From UBA1952 sp965246785 (GTDB lineage Bacteria > Bacteroidota > Bacteroidia > Chitinophagales > Chitinophagaceae), in the NCBI GenBank assembly GCA_965246785.1, contig CBDFFM010000019.1, forward strand, positions 1 to 64,000: DNA of 64,000 nt, read 5' to 3'. Positions within the stretch are counted from its first letter, which is position 1. Each line of letters starts with the position of its first letter. The notes beneath the pieces were generated by a model. The model was not told the origin of the DNA. It saw nothing but the letters and a program-made list of their open reading frames with translations, and made no database searches. The position numbers and the translations under genes were made by a program. This document shows positions 8,915 to 18,148 of this stretch, piece after piece.

Positions 8915-9898
8915 ATGCTGAAAATCATGCTGATAAAGCTCCTGTTGCTTTACTCAATTTGCGTGGCTGCCCAAACCGATACGTTCCGGATTTGTGCCTA
9001 CAACCTTTTGAATTATGGCAACTCCGCGAACACTTATACCAGAAAGAACATACGGCTCAAGCCAATCCTTCAGGAAATCAGGCCAGACCTCATTTGCTTC
9101 AATGAAGTATCTACCGCTGTGCCTGGCATGCTGGACACACTGCTGAGCGTATTGACTTATCCCTCGGTGCATGGCGGCATACACAATACCACCGGCACCA
9201 CGCAGTTAGACGGACTGTTTTGGGAACGAAATACATTTCATTTAGTAGATGATACAATCATCTCCAGCGTTGTGCGGGATATCGTTGCCTACAAATTCTA
9301 TTACGACTACCCCGAGCTTGCCATATACCGGGATACTGCATGGCTTACTGTAATCACCGCACACCTCAAATCTTCCAACGGGTCTTCCGACCGGGCGGAA
9401 CGCGCCGCAGAGACGAAATTGGTTTCAGAATACTTGACTGCGCTCAATAAGGCCGCGAACATTATTATGTTAGGCGATTTCAATCTTTATACGAGCAACG
9501 AAGTGGCTTATCAAAACCTTACAGCCCCTGCGAATAATAATGCACGGCTCAACGACCCGCTAAATCGGCCCGGAAGTTGGGATAACAACTCAAACTTCAC
9601 TGACATACACACTCAATCACCCAGACTTGCGATGCTGTCTGACGGTGGTGCGAGTGGCGGACTTGATTCCCGCTTTGATTTTATCCTAGTTTCCGATGCA
9701 ATCCTTAATGGCTCCAAAGGCCTGAACTACATCCTTGGTACTTATACTGCGTTCGGAAATGATGGAAAGCATTATGGCGTAGCAATAACGGATATGCCTT
9801 CCAATACAGCAGTGTCGCCGGTAATAGCACAAGCGTTATATGAGTGTTCTGACCACCTACCCGTTTTTGCAGACTTAGCCTTCACGCCGCTACATTAG
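8915..9898 (+). CDS. Secreted endonuclease/exonuclease/phosphatase (EEP) family protein, separated from its sorting domain
   Basis: 327 residues. A signal peptide (MLKIMLIKLLLLYSICVAAQ) is followed by an EEP fold: AYNLLNYG at the start, ICFNEVS with the catalytic Glu, ITAHLKS, the metal/active-site motif LGDFNLYTS, DFILVSD, and the terminal CSDHLPVFADL with the catalytic Asp-His. The family cleaves phosphodiesters in DNA, RNA or other substrates. The stop TAG (9896-9898) follows the SDHLPV motif closely. The next frame carries a type IX secretion sorting domain that such nucleases normally have fused at their C-terminus. All catalytic motifs are present, so the enzyme may be active but mislocalised. 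Confidence 0.85.
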   Translation: MLKIMLIKLLLLYSICVAAQTDTFRICAYNLLNYGNSANTYTRKNIRLKPILQEIRPDLICFNEVSTAVPGMLDTLLSVLTYPSVHGGIHNTTGTTQLDGLFWERNTFHLVDDTIISSVVRDIVAYKFYYDYPELAIYRDTAWLTVITAHLKSSNGSSDRAERAAETKLVSEYLTALNKAANIIMLGDFNLYTSNEVAYQNLTAPANNNARLNDPLNRPGSWDNNSNFTDIHTQSPRLAMLSDGGASGGLDSRFDFILVSDAILNGSKGLNYILGTYTAFGNDGKHYGVAITDMPSNTAVSPVIAQALYECSDHLPVFADLAFTPLH

Positions 9899-10179
9899 TG
9901 CCATCAACCGGTATTACGGTCACCAGCTCCAGTTTGCAGAACAACGTTTTTGTCGCTAATCCCTTTTCAAACAATATCAGACTTCGGACGGGTAAAGCAG
10001 GTGGCACTGCTTATCTCAGTTACCAACTATTCGCGATAGACGGTCAACTGATACAGGGAGGATTTATGCCGGCATCAGGGGAGATAGAACTTCGGAGCGA
10101 ATTATCGCATGGGGTATATTTTCTTCTAGTAAAAGATTCGGCTACCCCAGACAATGCCGTCTATAAATTGGTTCATTAG
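9898..10179 (+). CDS. Type IX secretion C-terminal sorting domain, frameshifted from the preceding nuclease
   Basis: 93 residues with no signal peptide. The sequence matches a T9SS type A sorting domain: NVFVANPFSNNIRLRTG, then LSYQLFAIDGQLIQGG, GEIELRSELSHGVYFLLV and a final YKLVH strand. The first possible start is a GTG that overlaps the nuclease stop (TAGTG, 9896-9900). The frame is open upstream (LHAATLVPST), so a single-base indel between ~9870 and 9898 would fuse it in frame to the nuclease. A sorting domain without its own signal peptide has no known use. It is therefore most likely the detached C-terminus of a frameshifted gene or a sequencing error; programmed frameshifting is less likely. 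Confidence 0.75.
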   Translation: MPSTGITVTSSSLQNNVFVANPFSNNIRLRTGKAGGTAYLSYQLFAIDGQLIQGGFMPASGEIELRSELSHGVYFLLVKDSATPDNAVYKLVH

Positions 10180-10214
10180 TTGCCGTATCGTCAGCTACTA
10201 AGCTGCAACAAACA

Positions 10215-10727
10215 TTAAAGCAATTGCCTTTTCATTTCATCATTAAGCTTTCCATCCTTATCAACCCACTCCTCCAGCGCATAATACCCACCACGCGTGC
10301 CGGGAACTTTATAAATCTTCAATCTACCGCTCTGCACGCCCTTGGTAAGAACCACGGAAACATAAGTATTGGGATTTGCGCGGCTACTCAAATCTCTATC
10401 CTTATCCATTGCAAGTAACTCGTGGAGAATTTCATTTGAGCGAAGTGGCCTTTCAATCCTTCTTATCACATGCACAACTTTACCCAGCCATCCTAATCCA
10501 CTAGTATGGTGCCTGTCATCCGGGTCTTCCAGCTCTTTATTGCGCGCTTTTAGCTTGGCATTCTCCTCTATATAGACATGATTCCGCCGATGAACTTCAA
10601 CGACAAGCTTCATTGCCTCGTCTTCTTTTACCTTAGAATATCTCAAAGCCTCCTCGAGCTCTTTAATACGCGCCAGCAAGCTCTTTACGTCGGATGCTTC
10701 GCCATTCTTACTTTGATTTTCGGGCAT
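10215..10727 (-). CDS. Coiled-coil plus winged-helix (HARE-HTH-like) protein, copy A
   Basis: 170 residues. Residues ~12-70 are heptad-rich and highly charged (LLARIKELEEALRYSKVKE), predicting a coiled coil. Residues ~80-155 form a winged-helix unit (WLGKVVHVIRRIERPLRSNE, then KVPGTRGGYYAL). The pattern resembles HARE-HTH domains, which are often found with restriction and modification genes (family link inferred). A paralogue lies at 24300-24755 and shares RPxRSxEIxHEL, KVPGTRGxYYAL and WVDKxGxL. The two bracket the recombinase and restriction island. It reads away from the hsdR gene that starts 277 bases further on. The role may be DNA binding or silencing of the island. Confidence 0.6.
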   Translation of the reverse strand: MPENQSKNGEASDVKSLLARIKELEEALRYSKVKEDEAMKLVVEVHRRNHVYIEENAKLKARNKELEDPDDRHHTSGLGWLGKVVHVIRRIERPLRSNEILHELLAMDKDRDLSSRANPNTYVSVVLTKGVQSGRLKIYKVPGTRGGYYALEEWVDKDGKLNDEMKRQLL

Positions 10728-11003
10728 TTAATAAAGAATTGAAACTGAAAAATAGGCATAATACATGTTCATTCTAACCTAGCTCTAACCGATATTGTTT
10801 CAACTACTAACGTGAACTTACACAGGACCTAATGTGAATCTAGCTAACGCAGCATTTGTGCAGCAAAAAACGGTGTAAAAGCCGCATTTATCCGCATTAT
10901 TCCGTGTTTTTACATGCGGTGCACCGACTTTTAGGGAAAATCGCCGGCGAAATACATACAATTGCGGATGCTGACGGCATTTTGCCGCGAAAAGTCAAAC
11001 TAA

Positions 11004-13040
11004 ATGCCCTACGAATCAGAAAAAGTCACCAGAAAAAAAAGAATTGACCGACTGCTGAAAGACTCCGGCTGGTCTGTCACACCTTTTTACGAAGGAATTG
11101 ACCTTTCTGCGCTGTCGGCTCATGCGATTGAAGAGTTTCCAACAGCAAATGGACCTGCAGACTATGCATTAGTTGTAAAAGGAAGGCTTCTTGGCGTTGT
11201 TGAAGCAAAAAAATTAGAGGTCGGTGCTGAAAATGTCCTAGAACAGGCGAAGCGGTACTCAAAAGGCGCGGACAAAACAGTCGGAGAGTGGAATAATTAC
11301 CACGTCCCCTTCCTTTATTCGTCAAACGGTGAGCTGATTTACCATCTTGACGCAAGAAAGTTGCAAAACCTGAGCCGCCAAATCTACAGTTTCCATACAC
11401 CGGACGCAATTCATGATGCTTTTTACACCGACTTGGAGCCTGCATTACAATGGTTAGACGAGAAACCGGTTGACACGCCGGGACTTCGCAAATATCAAAA
11501 GGCTGCCATTGAGAAATATGAGGAGGAATTAGGCGAAGGCAAGAGGAAAATGCTTCTGGCGATGGCGACCGGCACGGGCAAAACTTTTACGACCGTCAAT
11601 CTTGTATATAGGATGCTTGCGTCTGGATACGCAAAGCGAATTCTGTTTCTAGTTGACCGAAAATCGTTGGCTGCCCAGGCGGTAACGGCCTTTGCTTCAT
11701 TTGACACACCACGGAACATTAAATTCAAGGACGAATACGAATTGTATTCTCAAAAATTCAGAAAGGAAGATTTTGAAGGAGAGAGCTACGACCCAACTGT
11801 GTTGCCTAACGTCTACCTCACAAATCCAGACGGCAGCAAAACATTCATCTATATCTGTACCATTCAGCGGATGGCCATAAATCTCTATGGCATGGAAGCA
11901 GCTTTTGAGGATGAAGGCACCGGAGAAATAGAGGACGATAGCGACACCGACCGGCTAAAGATTCCTTCTCACGCCTTTGACCTCATCATTGCCGACGAGT
12001 GCCACCGCGGATATACCTCTAAGGAAACCAATGTCTGGCGCTCTGTGCTCAATCACTTTGATGCGATTAAAGTTGGCCTCACCGCTACACCCGCCGCACA
12101 TACTGTTGCTTATTTCGGCAAGCCCATTTTCAATTATCCATTACAGCAAGCTATTGACGAAGGTCACCTGGTGGATTACGACGCAGTTGCCATCAACTCT
12201 AATGTAATAATGAATGGCGCCTTTCTCAAAGAGGGCGAACAAGTAGGGATGATAGATACAGAGACGGGCCGCGAGCAGATTGACCAATTGGAAGACGAAC
12301 GCACGTTCACCTCTTCGGAGATTGAACAAAAAATCACCGCGCCGGATACCACGCAGAAAGTAATTGAAGAGCTAAAGAAATACACGGATGAGTTTGAAGC
12401 ACTTACTGGCCGCTTTCCTAAGACCTTAATCTTTGCCTCTAACGATATACCAATCGTGTCGCATGCCGATAGGCTGGTGAGTTCCTGCAAGGCGGTTTAT
12501 AACCGCGGTGATGATTTCGTTGCAAAGATTACCGGCAGCCCGACGGTTGACAGGCCTCTGAAAAAAATAAAAGAATTCCGGAACCGACCTAATCCCAAAA
12601 TCGTTGTTACGGTTGACATGCTAAGCACTGGCGTGGACATACCCGCGTTGGAGTTTATCGTGTTTCTGCGAACTGTGAAGTCTCGGATACTTTGGGAACA
12701 GATGCTAGGTAGAGGCACACGCAAATGCGACGACATTAGCAAGACCCACTTCGTGATTTTTGATTGCTTCAATGGAACGCTGATACGCTACTTCAAGAAT
12801 GCCAGCTACAACTTTAAGATTGACCCGCCGGCTACAGACACCGTAACCATCAAAGAGCTGATTGAAAAAATCTACAACGGCGAAGACCGGAAAGCGAATG
12901 CCAAACGCCTGAGCAAGCGAATGCACCGCATTGAGAAAAGCATGAGCGGCAATGCACGGGATAAATTCTCTGCCTTTATTCCCGATGGGGATATGGGTAA
13001 GTTTGCTGAAAGCCTCGCTAAGTTTTTTGACAAGTATTAA
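11004..13040 (+). CDS. hsdR: Type I restriction enzyme R subunit, nuclease-helicase part
   Basis: 678 residues. The N-terminal PD-(D/E)XK nuclease has ADYALVVKGRLLGVVEAKK at ~52-70. A superfamily 2 translocase follows: Walker A MATGTGKT at 187-194, DECH box at 331-334, TATP at 360-363, and motif VI QMLGRGTR further on. It cleaves unmodified DNA after ATP-driven translocation, in complex with HsdM and HsdS. EcoEI-type (type IB-like) HsdR proteins are about 900 residues; here the C-terminal ~230 residues are encoded separately, starting in a different frame at TAATG (13038-13042). First gene of the operon hsdR-hsdR'-hsdM-hsdS-kinase-DUF3037. Confidence 0.92.
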   Translation: MPYESEKVTRKKRIDRLLKDSGWSVTPFYEGIDLSALSAHAIEEFPTANGPADYALVVKGRLLGVVEAKKLEVGAENVLEQAKRYSKGADKTVGEWNNYHVPFLYSSNGELIYHLDARKLQNLSRQIYSFHTPDAIHDAFYTDLEPALQWLDEKPVDTPGLRKYQKAAIEKYEEELGEGKRKMLLAMATGTGKTFTTVNLVYRMLASGYAKRILFLVDRKSLAAQAVTAFASFDTPRNIKFKDEYELYSQKFRKEDFEGESYDPTVLPNVYLTNPDGSKTFIYICTIQRMAINLYGMEAAFEDEGTGEIEDDSDTDRLKIPSHAFDLIIADECHRGYTSKETNVWRSVLNHFDAIKVGLTATPAAHTVAYFGKPIFNYPLQQAIDEGHLVDYDAVAINSNVIMNGAFLKEGEQVGMIDTETGREQIDQLEDERTFTSSEIEQKITAPDTTQKVIEELKKYTDEFEALTGRFPKTLIFASNDIPIVSHADRLVSSCKAVYNRGDDFVAKITGSPTVDRPLKKIKEFRNRPNPKIVVTVDMLSTGVDIPALEFIVFLRTVKSRILWEQMLGRGTRKCDDISKTHFVIFDCFNGTLIRYFKNASYNFKIDPPATDTVTIKELIEKIYNGEDRKANAKRLSKRMHRIEKSMSGNARDKFSAFIPDGDMGKFAESLAKFFDKY

Positions 13041-13723
13041 TGCCGAAATCTTTTCCCCAAATATTTGACTCCTTTTCCAGCGTAATGGAAGTGCTCCGAA
13101 ACGAGCAGTTCCAGGACTTGCTGGAGAATTATGAGCGGGCAAAAAAGTCGTTTCTGATTGGCTACGAGGTAGAAGATACTGTCAGCTCTGAGGTGCTTTT
13201 TGATACGGGCGGAAAGCTGCTGAAGCCCGAAGATTACCTGGACGCATTCTCGGTATTTGTAAAAGAGAATGAGACGGCGATAGAAGCCATATCCATTCTG
13301 CTGAATAAGCCGAAAGACTGGAACACGGCTGCCCTGAATGAATTGAAAGGGAAGTTGAAAGAGAACACCTTCTACGAATATGATTTACAGCGGGCGCACA
13401 AAATCATTCATCACAAGGATGTGGTGGACATTATCAGCATGGTGAAGCACGCGGCGAAAGACAGCGAGCCACTGCTAAGCCCGGAAGAACGCGTTAGTCA
13501 GGCAATACAAAAAGTAACTGCCGGAAAGCAGCTTACCGATGAGCAGCATAAATGGATGGGCTACATCAAAGAGCACCTGAAGCATAATATGACCTTGGAC
13601 GAAACGGATTTAAAAGAGCTGCCGGTATTCACAGACCGTGGCGGCTTAACCAAATTCAAAAGAGTATTCCCCGACGATTACGAAAACATGATTAGCGAGA
13701 TAAACTTAGCGATAGCAGCATAA
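13040..13723 (+). CDS. C-terminal (EcoEI_R_C-type) domain of the type I R subunit, as a separate ORF
   Basis: 227 residues that match the helical C-terminal domain of EcoEI-type HsdR (FLIGYEVEDTVSSEVLF, KPEDYLDAF). This domain normally follows the helicase in one chain and contacts HsdM. The ATG overlaps the stop of the upstream ORF (TAATG), an arrangement that allows coupled translation. The joined length, 678 + 227, is the normal HsdR length. It is either a natural split into two subunits or a one-base frameshift; the frame has a TGA just upstream, so any fusing shift must lie within the ~12 bases before the stop. It is followed after one base by hsdM. Confidence 0.8.
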   Translation: MPKSFPQIFDSFSSVMEVLRNEQFQDLLENYERAKKSFLIGYEVEDTVSSEVLFDTGGKLLKPEDYLDAFSVFVKENETAIEAISILLNKPKDWNTAALNELKGKLKENTFYEYDLQRAHKIIHHKDVVDIISMVKHAAKDSEPLLSPEERVSQAIQKVTAGKQLTDEQHKWMGYIKEHLKHNMTLDETDLKELPVFTDRGGLTKFKRVFPDDYENMISEINLAIAA

Positions 13724-13724
13724 C

Positions 13725-15131
13725 ATGAGTGATGTAGTAAATAAACTCTGGGGCTTTTGCCATACCCTGCGGCACGAAGGCATTGATTACAACGATTACA
13801 TAGAGCAGCTTTCCTTTCTCCTCTTCCTGAAGATGGCGGATGAAAAGGAAGTACACCTGACCGCAGCATACAACTGGCAGGCGCTGAAGGCACGGAGCGG
13901 CGGCGACCTGATGGACCACTACACGGATACGCTCCGGGAGCTGGCTAAAGAAAAAGGCCTGCTTGGCGAGATATTCACGCAGGCGCAAAACCGCTTCAAC
14001 AATCCGGTAAGTCTGAAAAAGCTGCTCAACCTGATTGAAGAAGACGAGTGGACGTCTATGGATGTGGATGTGAAAGGCGCTGCCTTTGAAGGGCTGCTGG
14101 AGAAGGCGGCATCAGAAGGCAAGAAGGGTGCAGGCCAATACTTCACACCGCGCCCGCTCATACAAAGTATGGTGCGGCTGATGAAGCCCGACCCGCGCGG
14201 CAAGGCAAGCTTCACCATCTCTGACCCGGCCTGCGGCACCGGCGGCTTCCTGGTGTCGGCTTACGAATGGCTGATGCACGAAAGCAAGGGAGCGTTGCCG
14301 CGTGAGGATGTAAAGCGCATCCGCGAGCAGACCTTTTACGGGCAGGAGCTGGTGGCGCGGCCACGGCGGCTGGCGCTGATGAATATGTACCTGCACGGCG
14401 TGACGCCCAAAATAAAGCTGGGCGATACGATCTATAACACGCCGGGCGCGGAGCGTTTTGATGTGATACTCGCCAATCCACCCTTCGGCACGAAGGGTGC
14501 GAACCAGGTACCGGAGCGCGACGACTTTACCGTAGAGACGAGCAACAAGCAGCTCAATTTTGTTCAGCATTTTCTGAGCGTGTTGAAAACCGGCGGCAGG
14601 GCGGCGATTGTGCTGCCCGACAATGTGCTGTTTGAAGACAAGGCCGCCGAGGTGTTTGAGATACTGATGCAGGACTGCAACCTGCACACCATCCTACGGC
14701 TGCCGCGCGGCACCTTTACGCCGTATGCCCAGGGTGTAAAGGCCAATGTGATTTTCCTGCAGAAAGGGAAGCCGACGGAGCATGTATGGATTTACGACGG
14801 GCGCAGCAACATAGAAGGCATTACCAAGAAAGACCGCCCGCTGACTGCCAAGCATTTTGAAGACTTTGAGCGCTGCTACGGCGCCGACCCGAACGGCAAT
14901 GGCCTGCGCAAAGACGAAGGCGAGACCGGCCGCTTCCGCTCCTTTAGCATGGACGATGTGAAGCGGCGCGGCTACAAGCTGGACATTACCTGGCTGCGTG
15001 ATGAAAGCATGGAAGACGCTGACAGCCTGCCGGAACCGTCTGTACTTGCAACGGAAGCTATCGGCGAGCTGGAAGCAGTGGTGGATGATTTGCGGGACAT
15101 TTTAATCTTATTGGAAAGCGATGGAGAATAG
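13725..15131 (+). CDS. hsdM: Type I DNA methyltransferase M subunit (N6-adenine)
   Basis: 468 residues. The N-terminal HsdM helical domain (residues ~5-120) is followed by an N6-adenine methyltransferase fold. Motif I is DPACGTGGFL at 167-176 and catalytic motif IV is NPPF at 251-254. It methylates adenine at the site chosen by HsdS, using S-adenosylmethionine, and protects host DNA. The start lies one base after the stop of the HsdR C-terminal ORF. The end overlaps hsdS by 11 bases, so all are translated from one mRNA. The domain make-up fits the type IB-like group, unlike the second system at 56-62 kb. Confidence 0.95.
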   Translation: MSDVVNKLWGFCHTLRHEGIDYNDYIEQLSFLLFLKMADEKEVHLTAAYNWQALKARSGGDLMDHYTDTLRELAKEKGLLGEIFTQAQNRFNNPVSLKKLLNLIEEDEWTSMDVDVKGAAFEGLLEKAASEGKKGAGQYFTPRPLIQSMVRLMKPDPRGKASFTISDPACGTGGFLVSAYEWLMHESKGALPREDVKRIREQTFYGQELVARPRRLALMNMYLHGVTPKIKLGDTIYNTPGAERFDVILANPPFGTKGANQVPERDDFTVETSNKQLNFVQHFLSVLKTGGRAAIVLPDNVLFEDKAAEVFEILMQDCNLHTILRLPRGTFTPYAQGVKANVIFLQKGKPTEHVWIYDGRSNIEGITKKDRPLTAKHFEDFERCYGADPNGNGLRKDEGETGRFRSFSMDDVKRRGYKLDITWLRDESMEDADSLPEPSVLATEAIGELEAVVDDLRDILILLESDGE

Positions 15132-16428
15132 TTTGCCGCAGGGATGGGCTAAGGCCAGCATAGGGACAATCAGTTCCATTACTACCGGGAAAAGGGATGT
15201 AAATGAAGGCAATCCTCAAGGGCAATATCCTTTTTTTACATGCGCACAAGATGTTTCCAGAATTGACAATTATGAATTTGAAGGGCAGGCAATACTGGTT
15301 GCTGGTAACGGCTTTTTTAATGTGAAATTTTACGAAGGAAAGTTTAATGCTTATCAAAGAACTTATGTCCTTCAAGACTTCAAGGTGTTGCCTAAGTACC
15401 TCTACTACTACATTTCTGGAAAGCTTTCCGAAATTACTAAAGACAATCGCGGAAGTACAATTAGGTATATTAGGCTTGGGGATTTAGCTGATTATGAAAT
15501 TTCCCTTCCACCGTTTGCAGAGCAGCACCAGATTGTAGCCAAGCTGGATGCCTTGATGCAAAAGGTGGAAAGCAATAAGCGGCGCTTGGAGCAAGTGCCT
15601 AAAATCCTAAAGCGGTTTCGGCAGAGTGTTTTGAATGCTGCGGTAAGCGGAAAGCTTACCAATGATTGGCGAAAAAAGAACAGAATAGAAGATGACTGGC
15701 AGGAAATTGCCTTAGATACGCTGATACCGAAAGGTGGCCTGTTTGACGGCCCTTTTGGGTCCAATCTTAAAACGGCAGACTACACGGATTCAGGCATTAG
15801 AGTTATTCGTCTTGAAAATATTGAGCACTTAGATTTTGTTTCTGAAAAGGAAACCTACATAACCGAAGAAAAATATCAGACTCTATTAAGGCACACAGTA
15901 GGAGGCGGAGACATCATCTTCTCCTCATTTATTTCAGAAGAAATCCGTGCTTGTATTCTACCGGAACTATCAGGCAATGCCATTGCGAAAGCAGATTGCT
16001 TTTGCATTCGTCCTGACGAAAAGAAGGTTGACAAGCAATTTCTGCTGTACTCGTTGGTCTCTTTTAACTCCTATCACCAATTGGTATTGAACATACACGG
16101 TGCAACGAGGCCAAGAATAAATACTACACAACTTAAGAGCTTGCTAATTCAGCTTCCAAGTCTGCCAGAGCAACATGAAATCACAAGAGTGATTGGTGCT
16201 CTCTTCGCCTTCGCGGACAAAATAGAAGCCCGCTACAAAAAAGCTAAAGCGCAAATAGACAAGCTCCCGCAAAGCATCTTAGCTAAAGCGTTCCGTGGGG
16301 AGCTTGTGCCGCAAGACATGGCTGATGAGCCGGCGAGTGTGCTGTTGGAAAAGATAAAGAGGGAAAGGTCTGCCGTAACATCGGGCAGCAAGAAAAGCGC
16401 AGGAAGGAAAAGCAGATTGCAATCCTAA
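15121..16428 (+). CDS. hsdS: Type I restriction-modification specificity subunit
   Basis: 435 residues. There are two target-recognition domains, each ending in a proline-glutamine 'PEQH/AEQH' turn and a helical spacer. The central conserved helix contains KLDALMQKVESNKRRLEQV and LNAAVSGKLT; the C-terminal one contains AQIDKLPQSILAKAFRGELV. HsdS reads the bipartite DNA target for both methylation and cleavage. The gene overlaps hsdM by 11 bases. The target-recognition regions are visibly richer in A+T than hsdM, as usual for exchanged specificity segments. The recognised sequence cannot be predicted by eye. Confidence 0.92.
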   Translation: MENSLPQGWAKASIGTISSITTGKRDVNEGNPQGQYPFFTCAQDVSRIDNYEFEGQAILVAGNGFFNVKFYEGKFNAYQRTYVLQDFKVLPKYLYYYISGKLSEITKDNRGSTIRYIRLGDLADYEISLPPFAEQHQIVAKLDALMQKVESNKRRLEQVPKILKRFRQSVLNAAVSGKLTNDWRKKNRIEDDWQEIALDTLIPKGGLFDGPFGSNLKTADYTDSGIRVIRLENIEHLDFVSEKETYITEEKYQTLLRHTVGGGDIIFSSFISEEIRACILPELSGNAIAKADCFCIRPDEKKVDKQFLLYSLVSFNSYHQLVLNIHGATRPRINTTQLKSLLIQLPSLPEQHEITRVIGALFAFADKIEARYKKAKAQIDKLPQSILAKAFRGELVPQDMADEPASVLLEKIKRERSAVTSGSKKSAGRKSRLQS

Positions 16429-16459
16429 ATTAGTCGACGATTACGCTTCAGCGGCACCC

Positions 16460-17287
16460 ATGCTCATTACGATACAGGAGGCAACTCACTACTTTGACAC
16501 GGCCTGCAAGCCTCTACTGGCGCACGGCAGTGACCTTCAGTATTACGTGGCTAAGTATGCCTCTGTTGGAGACACTGCTGCCGAAAGACTGCTGCGTGAG
16601 TACCTTGGTACTGCCTTCCTGGGCCAGTGGCACCTTGCGACGCAACCGTATTCTTTTATTCGCTTGCGAAGGGAAGACGTTGGCGTGGCAGCAATCTTCC
16701 GGCGAAGTCCCAATATTAATGTGCCGATGTTCGGGAGCCTTTACAATGCTGAACTCAAGGAAGCCGACCAGTTTCTTGCGCAGATGCCCGTAAGTCAGCG
16801 GGGCAGTTTTTCAGGAGAAGATTTTCTTGCCATCTGCTTCGCAGACATCTGGCTGGGCAACGACGACCGGAATTGGAATAATCAAAACCTGATGATGCGC
16901 GCTGAGGGCGCGATAAGGCGGTTCGTGCCAATTGACCACGAGGCAATATTTAATGGCGGCAATCTTAAACTTGGCTTGTACACATTAGATGCTGCCACCA
17001 GCCTTCTTTCTACGCCGCTCTTACATCGTCTCTTTACTACGAATCAGTTAAGTAATGAAGCCTGGCTGCAAGCGCTTTTTTCCAAATGGTATCTTTGTAT
17101 TCAGAGTTGCAAAAAAGCTACTCCTGTATTGTTGGCTGCAATACCGCAGGAGTGGCAAATAAACGTGGGACAATTACAACAGCAGCTATCCGCTCAATTA
17201 TTTACCGATGAGTGGTTTGCTGAGTGCAGGCAAGCTTTTCTGGAGATACTTCAGCAGGCAATAAACACACGGAGTCATGGCAACTAA
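16460..17287 (+). CDS. HipA-like kinase (HipA_2 type)
   Basis: 275 residues. The catalytic-loop motif DIWLGNDDRNWNNQN (~131-145) and the metal-binding PIDHEAIF that follows match the minimal HipA-like kinases. An upstream YYVAKYAS segment fits the ATP-binding lysine strand. It lacks the N-subdomain-1 of classical HipA and has no HipB-like antitoxin beside it. It lies 31 bases after hsdS, in the same direction, and overlaps the next gene (DUF3037) by 11 bases. HipA_2/DUF3037 pairs are known as neighbours in many genomes. The target is unknown; a toxin or defence role is inference. Confidence 0.8.
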   Translation: MLITIQEATHYFDTACKPLLAHGSDLQYYVAKYASVGDTAAERLLREYLGTAFLGQWHLATQPYSFIRLRREDVGVAAIFRRSPNINVPMFGSLYNAELKEADQFLAQMPVSQRGSFSGEDFLAICFADIWLGNDDRNWNNQNLMMRAEGAIRRFVPIDHEAIFNGGNLKLGLYTLDAATSLLSTPLLHRLFTTNQLSNEAWLQALFSKWYLCIQSCKKATPVLLAAIPQEWQINVGQLQQQLSAQLFTDEWFAECRQAFLEILQQAINTRSHGN

Positions 17288-18119
17288 GTATAGTATTCTC
17301 TCAGCGCTTATCCGCCCCCAGATAGGGGAGAAGATTTCTATTGGCCTGTTGCTGACAGACGATGCCGGACACGCGTTCTTCAGCTATTCCAAAGACAAGC
17401 TGGCCGCAGCTAAGCACCTTATAAGCGATACTGCTGTGCTGCTGCTAAAGGACAGCATCCGTAACATAGCGACAGCGGCCCGACAGGAAGCAAGGTCTGT
17501 TACTGGTCAATCCACTTTGAAGAACCTGGGCAGGCAATCGCTGTTCAGTGATAGTTATATTGCTTACCTCAGCCGCTATAACAACAGCATCCTGCAATTC
17601 TCTGCACCGAAACACATTGATGTTGCAGCTTCACAGCTTAGCTTTCAGCAACTGTATGAATTGTATGTTGATAACAGTCTGCCGCTTGCGGAAAGCATGG
17701 TGACTGAGAGCAGCATTGAGGTTTTTTTGACAACGCACGAACCCCAGATTGCACGTCACTTCAACCGCGACCGGCAAATAACGACGGCCGAAGTTCCATC
17801 CCTGATAGCGTCGGTAAAAGTGGATGCTATTGGCCGCAATGAGCGTCCCGTTATTGTTCAGTTTCTTGACTTGAACCGTCGTGTAGCAGACATAAAGTAC
17901 GAGTTAGGGCAAGTGCTTTTGCTTAGCGAAGCATTTGAGGAGCAGAACGTCATTCCGAAGACCTTCTTGATTGCCGAGGCTCCTGCCGTATTGCGAACAG
18001 AACAACAGGCTATATGGAAGCAGCTGCGCAACCACAAGAAATTTGAGAGTCTCCCGGTGAGCGAGGCGGAGAAAGTAATAGAGTATGCAGAAGAACATGG
18101 GGTGCTGCCTTTGGTATAA
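17277..18119 (+). CDS. DUF3037 family protein, partner of the HipA-like kinase
   Basis: 280 residues. The N-terminus (KYSILSALIRPQIGEKISIG) fits the DUF3037 pattern, a strand followed by a polar turn and a 'GLLL' strand. The rest is alpha/beta with a possible second unit (VIVQFLDLNRRVADIKYELG). It overlaps the kinase gene by 11 bases, so the two proteins are probably made together. It is the last gene of the plus-strand restriction operon and ends 29 bases before a convergent gene. Biochemical function is unknown. By position it may control, bind or be phosphorylated by the kinase; none of this is shown by the sequence. Confidence 0.72.
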   Translation: MATKYSILSALIRPQIGEKISIGLLLTDDAGHAFFSYSKDKLAAAKHLISDTAVLLLKDSIRNIATAARQEARSVTGQSTLKNLGRQSLFSDSYIAYLSRYNNSILQFSAPKHIDVAASQLSFQQLYELYVDNSLPLAESMVTESSIEVFLTTHEPQIARHFNRDRQITTAEVPSLIASVKVDAIGRNERPVIVQFLDLNRRVADIKYELGQVLLLSEAFEEQNVIPKTFLIAEAPAVLRTEQQAIWKQLRNHKKFESLPVSEAEKVIEYAEEHGVLPLV

Positions 18120-18148
18120 TCTGCCGCGCTCCGGGCAAGGAATTTATT

